NCBI RefSeq assembly: GCF_001050235.1
Contig: NZ_DF967972.1
Span: 213,378 to 277,377, forward strand
DNA: 64,000 nucleotides
From: Longilinea arvoryzae
GTDB taxonomy: Bacteria > Chloroflexota > Anaerolineae > Anaerolineales > Anaerolineaceae
Reading direction: 5' to 3'
Shown: positions 60,783-64,000 of the stretch, piece after piece
Layout of the letters: each line of letters opens with the position of its first letter
How positions within the stretch are numbered: position 1 is the stretch's first letter
Position numbers and translations under genes: made by a program
The notes under the pieces: model-generated
The model's database searches: none
What the model was told of the DNA's origin: nothing
Seen by the model: only the letters and a program-made list of their open reading frames with translations

Positions 60783-61541
60783 ATGAAAGAGTATCCCATT
60801 CAACCGGGAGCAGAGCCCTTCTATTTCGAAGGCAGTGATATCGGCGTGCTGGTGTCGCACGGCTTTACCGGCACAACCCAGAGCATGTTTTACCTGGGGC
60901 ATTATCTGGCTGAAAAAGGCGGCTTTACCGTCATCGGTCCGCGCCTGAAAGGTCACGGCACCACGCCGGCCGACATGGCCGAGTCCACCGCTGAAGATTG
61001 GGTGCGTTCGGTGGAACACGCCATGGAAAAGCTGCAGACGCGCTGCCGGAAGATCTTCATCACCGGGCTTTCGATGGGCGGCACGCTGGCGCTGTACATG
61101 GCCGCCATGTACCCCGAGGTGTTCGCCGGAGCTGCGCCCATCAACGGCGCCGTCTTCCTCAAGAATCCGGGGCTGGCCAGCCTGGCCTATGGCCTGGGCC
61201 TGCCGGAAACCGTCCCCGGGGTGGGATCGGATATCAAGCAGCCCGGCATTGTCGAACTGGCTTATCCGGTGGTTCCGGTTCCGGCCGTGCGCCAGATCTA
61301 CGCCCTGATGGGCGCAACCCAGGACCTGCTGCCAAGAATCGTTTGCCCCATGCTGGTGTTCCAATCTCGAGTCGATCACGTCGTTCACCCGAGTAACGCG
61401 CCCTTCATCTTCGAGAACGTTTCCTCCGCCGACAAGACGCTGGTCTGGCTGGAGGATTCCTACCACGTGGCCACGCTGGATAACGACAAGGAACTGATCG
61501 CCGGGGAATTGCTGAAGTTCATTCACCGGCTGGCAGGTTGA
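60783..61541 (+). CDS. Alpha/beta-hydrolase esterase (carboxylesterase Est30-like)
   Basis: This encodes 252 aa. GVLVSHGFTGTTQSM near residue 22 forms the oxyanion loop, GLSMGGTLALYMA near 95 holds the nucleophile Ser, and VFQSRVDHVVHP and LEDSYHVATLDNDKE supply Asp and His. It resembles Geobacillus Est30 and monoacylglycerol lipases. The substrate is unknown. GGGAGGT precedes the ATG. Confidence 0.9.
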   Translation: MKEYPIQPGAEPFYFEGSDIGVLVSHGFTGTTQSMFYLGHYLAEKGGFTVIGPRLKGHGTTPADMAESTAEDWVRSVEHAMEKLQTRCRKIFITGLSMGGTLALYMAAMYPEVFAGAAPINGAVFLKNPGLASLAYGLGLPETVPGVGSDIKQPGIVELAYPVVPVPAVRQIYALMGATQDLLPRIVCPMLVFQSRVDHVVHPSNAPFIFENVSSADKTLVWLEDSYHVATLDNDKELIAGELLKFIHRLAG

Positions 61542-61557
61542 TCCGGTCGGGTTAAAA

Positions 61558-61583
61558 CAAAGCGGCCCCGGAGGGCCGCTTTG
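61558..61583 (+). terminator. Bidirectional terminator between convergent genes
   Basis: An 11-bp stem CAAAGCGGCCC/GGGCCGCTTTG with a 4-nt loop; A and T tracts on both sides serve both the esterase gene and the minus-strand gene stopping at 61596. Confidence 0.85.
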
Positions 61584-61595
61584 ATCGGAGTGCCT

Positions 61596-63041
61596 TTATT
61601 GCGGGATCTGTCCGACCAGTGTATCGATGGTCTGGGCATCCGGCGCCACCACCCACAGCACCTGGCCGTTGGCTTCGCGTTCCACCAGAACCGCGCCGGT
61701 GTCGGTCGAAGACCACTCCAGGCGGTCCGATCCACTCTGCGAGGGTTTGCCCCAGCGGTCTTTGGCGTACTCCTGGAATGCCTGCCAGAATTCCTGGCTG
61801 TCGGCATCCGTATCCCATTTCGAGAGATAAACCAGGGCCACATCGCCATCCTTTGGGCCGGAATAAACCGCGTAGGTATCGCCGCCCCAACCTTCAGCCG
61901 CCTTCGACGCCTGATCCTGATTCAGCCGGTAGCTCTCAGCATTGCCGTAAGCCAGGATCAGGTAGGTGTACCATTCGCCGACGTTGTTGCGCTCGATTTC
62001 TTTCCAGTCCGCGCCCAATGCAGCGCTGAAATCGGGCAGGTCCACCTTTAGGGGCGCATCGTTCGGGTAGCGCTCGGGGTGCATGATCTGCTCGGTCGAC
62101 ACCGGCAGATTCTTGTACAGCTTATCCACCGCGGGGTAGCCTCCCTGCTGGTAGAAGCCGAGCACAAAATTCACACCCTTGTCGTATGGGAATAGAAAAT
62201 CCTCTTTCAGGAAGTCCGGCGCGCTGTCATAAACCGGCGACTTGTAATTCCTATAATACTCATCGATCTGGTCGCGGTCCTTCTGGGTGGCGTCGTTATA
62301 GAGCCACAATTGCTCGCTCAACGTGGCGTCGCCCTCGATCAACGACTGCACCGCGGCGCAGTACTCGCTGTCCTTGCGGCAGGTCTCCTCGTCGGTCTTG
62401 AGGCCGTTCGTCAGGTCGTAAGCGCTGTCCTGCAGGGCGTGGGTGAATTCGTGCGCGTACGTCTCGCGCTCGGGACCGTTGAAACCCTGCCCTTGCACAA
62501 CCACCATTTCATTGGTCTTGTCATCGTAATACCCGGCGATCTGCTCGCTGTACAGATTCGTGTACAGGGTTTTGATATCGAAGTCGCGCGGCAGGAGGCC
62601 AAAAACGTTCATCACCTTCTGATCGACAGCCATGTCCTCGGGGGTGTAATCCTTCAAGAATTCGTCGATCACGCGCTGGCGAAGTTGGTCGGGCGTCAGC
62701 AGTGTGCGTGTGATTTCACCGCTCAGGCTCAATCCGCGGTTGGCTTCGACCTGCTTTTCGATCGAATGCATCTCGTTCAGCACATCGGCGGGGATTTCAA
62801 CCCCCGCTTCAGATGAAGCCTGCGGCGTTCCCGTTGACGGCTGACCAACCGGGGTGGATGCCGGCCCGGCGGGTATCTGCCCGGTGGGCGTCTGCCCGTT
62901 GGGCGTGGCCTGGGTTTCCACGGTCGAAACGGTCGAAGAAACGGGAACGAGGGAGAGGACGCCCACCACGGCCAGCACACTCAACACCAGGCAGGCGGCG
63001 ATCACCAGCACGACGATCGATATCAGAACGCGTTTGCTCAT
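61596..63041 (-). CDS. Secreted HExxH gluzincin-like metallopeptidase
   Basis: This encodes 481 aa. A signal-anchor helix (about 5-27) is followed by a Thr/Pro/Gln linker. The zinc site is TYAHEFTHALQD near residue 197, with a likely third ligand in IEGDATLSEQLW about 40 residues later, the spacing used by gluzincins. A distal domain has GGYPAVDKLYKNLP and an Ala-rich C-terminal region. The function is probably extracellular proteolysis. It lies 5 bp from the C39/TPR gene, in one operon. Confidence 0.8.
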   Translation of the reverse strand: MSKRVLISIVVLVIAACLVLSVLAVVGVLSLVPVSSTVSTVETQATPNGQTPTGQIPAGPASTPVGQPSTGTPQASSEAGVEIPADVLNEMHSIEKQVEANRGLSLSGEITRTLLTPDQLRQRVIDEFLKDYTPEDMAVDQKVMNVFGLLPRDFDIKTLYTNLYSEQIAGYYDDKTNEMVVVQGQGFNGPERETYAHEFTHALQDSAYDLTNGLKTDEETCRKDSEYCAAVQSLIEGDATLSEQLWLYNDATQKDRDQIDEYYRNYKSPVYDSAPDFLKEDFLFPYDKGVNFVLGFYQQGGYPAVDKLYKNLPVSTEQIMHPERYPNDAPLKVDLPDFSAALGADWKEIERNNVGEWYTYLILAYGNAESYRLNQDQASKAAEGWGGDTYAVYSGPKDGDVALVYLSKWDTDADSQEFWQAFQEYAKDRWGKPSQSGSDRLEWSSTDTGAVLVEREANGQVLWVVAPDAQTIDTLVGQIPQ

Positions 63042-63046
63042 AGGGT

Positions 63047-64000
63047 TCAGTTATTGTAGACGTAGTTGATGGCGTACTGCGCGTCTCCATAATTGGGATG
63101 CGCATCCAACGCCTTTTGGAAAGAAGCCAGAGCTTCTTCACGGTTGCCCTGCCGATAGAGCGCCCAGCCTTTCCACAGCAGGGCCTCTTCCGAGTTGGGC
63201 GTGATCTTGAGGGCGTAATCGGCCAGGGCAGATAAATCGTCGATGCGCCCCATGTTGAAGTAGGAAATGAAGGGGCCGAATTGGTAGCGCAGCATGCGTT
63301 TGGGCAGTCCCAGATCGCGCGCCTGGTCGTAAGCCGCCACCGATTCCTCATAGCGCTGGAAGTACATCAGATTGGTGCCCAGGTTGAACCAGGCAAAGGC
63401 GTTGGTCGGGTCGCTGACAGTGACCGCTTTCGCCTGATCGAGCGCGTACTGGCGGTTCGCGTCCACATCGAACTGCGCGCCCAACTGGTTGAGCACGTTG
63501 TTTTGCTTATCGGGCGGATAGATCAGGATGTAGACATGGTTGAAGGACTGCCAGTATTCTTCCGTGGTCGTGTAAGCAACGCGCCGGTTGGCACCCTTTT
63601 CCGAATCCTGGGTGATGAATTCCTGGGTCTTGTCATCGTACCCGGTCAATAACACGTAATGGCCGGCCCAGAAATCATCCTCGACGATGAAGGCCTTATC
63701 CAGCTTGAAGGATTCCTCGATCATCACCGGGATGCCGTCCGCCAAAAAGCGGCGCAGCAGATCCAGGTCGCCGCCCACACGAAACTCGGCGTACATGCCG
63801 GGGACGAAGTTGTCGACGTAGTACTTCAGCTCTTCCACGTTGACGTTGCGGTCGGCGCGAATGGGTTTGATCTGATCCGAGATTGTATACTGGTCGCCCT
63901 CCCAACCCCAGAAACGCAGCGCCATGGCCAGCGTGGCCGGCCCGCAGGCGTTCATGTCTTCGAGTTCGTTTTTGGGCGCCGGCAGCGTCACCTGCTCTGG
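63047..64000 (-). CDS. Papain-fold C39-like peptidase with TPR repeats (5' partial)
   Basis: The frame stays open to the window edge; 317 codons are visible. The N-terminal part of the visible region has NACGPATLAMALRFWG (catalytic Cys), WAGHYVLLTGYDD (His) and FITQDSEKG (Asp), the C39-like papain order. After residue about 175, three to four TPR units follow (AFAWFNLGTNLMYFQRYEESVAAYDQA, then EALLWKGWALYRQGNREEALASFQKA). It is probably extracellular, with the peptidase next to an HExxH protein in the same operon. The true start is off the right edge. Confidence 0.85.
   Translation of the reverse strand, partial: PEQVTLPAPKNELEDMNACGPATLAMALRFWGWEGDQYTISDQIKPIRADRNVNVEELKYYVDNFVPGMYAEFRVGGDLDLLRRFLADGIPVMIEESFKLDKAFIVEDDFWAGHYVLLTGYDDKTQEFITQDSEKGANRRVAYTTTEEYWQSFNHVYILIYPPDKQNNVLNQLGAQFDVDANRQYALDQAKAVTVSDPTNAFAWFNLGTNLMYFQRYEESVAAYDQARDLGLPKRMLRYQFGPFISYFNMGRIDDLSALADYALKITPNSEEALLWKGWALYRQGNREEALASFQKALDAHPNYGDAQYAINYVYNN

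Overview
The window looks like a chromosomal piece of a GC-rich, single-membrane bacterium, most likely an Anaerolineae-type member of the Chloroflexota. This is inferred from gene content and layout: a menaquinone methyltransferase, LysM and lipobox surface proteins with Thr/Pro-rich linkers, a binding-protein sugar ABC system with no ATPase beside it, and no outer-membrane genes. No 16S or marker-gene test was possible. Genes are short operons on both strands separated by perfect intrinsic terminators, and several start codons sit 7 nt downstream of a -10 hexamer, which suggests leaderless mRNAs.

1-9 kb: the 3' end of miaB, a small membrane protein, a pentapeptide-repeat/DinB pair, oligoendopeptidase F coupled to an orphan CcrM-like (GANTC-type) adenine methyltransferase, a menaquinone methyltransferase overlapping a GAF-GAF NarL-type histidine kinase, then an IS110-family element whose 5' non-coding end folds like a bridge RNA. 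9-19 kb: ribokinase, a HigA antitoxin remnant lacking its helix-turn-helix, an LLM-class oxidoreductase, a protein ending in a CcbP-like domain, a low-molecular-weight tyrosine phosphatase, LysM and VCBS surface proteins, a BioF2/FemAB-like acetyltransferase and membrane proteins. 19.4-21.4 kb: an IS630-type element with 31-bp inverted repeats that enclose a DHFR-family gene as well as a broken transposase. 21-34 kb: chloramphenicol acetyltransferase-like and nitroreductase genes, a nucleotidyltransferase, GNAT enzymes, RarD, CstA with a structured leader, a flavodoxin-like reductase, acyl-ACP thioesterase, serine/alanine-glyoxylate aminotransferase and glycerate kinase.

34-46 kb: a candidate structured small RNA, rubrerythrin, an AT-rich restriction-modification gene that fuses a PstI/BsuBI-type methyltransferase and endonuclease in one polypeptide, and a maltodextrin-type module on the minus strand (binding protein, two permeases, GH13, LacI regulator, GH31). 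That module starts from a strong promoter followed by two copies of a palindromic operator. 46-64 kb: three overlapping membrane-protein genes (two of them paralogues), a PIG-V-like glycosyltransferase, a two-TM channel-like protein, a lipoyl-less E2 acyltransferase, an ICMT-like methyltransferase, a ferritin-like protein, an aminotransferase, tRNA-Asn, a lipoprotein, a small ferredoxin, an HExxH membrane protein, a thioredoxin-CcdA fusion, an esterase, an HExxH secreted protein and a C39-peptidase/TPR protein running off the right edge.

The strongest leads for something undescribed are the IS110 bridge RNA with readable guide matches, the IS630 element with a passenger gene, the fused PstI-type restriction-modification protein, the leaderless-start pattern, and the heptamer repeats that supply stop codons to neighbouring genes.
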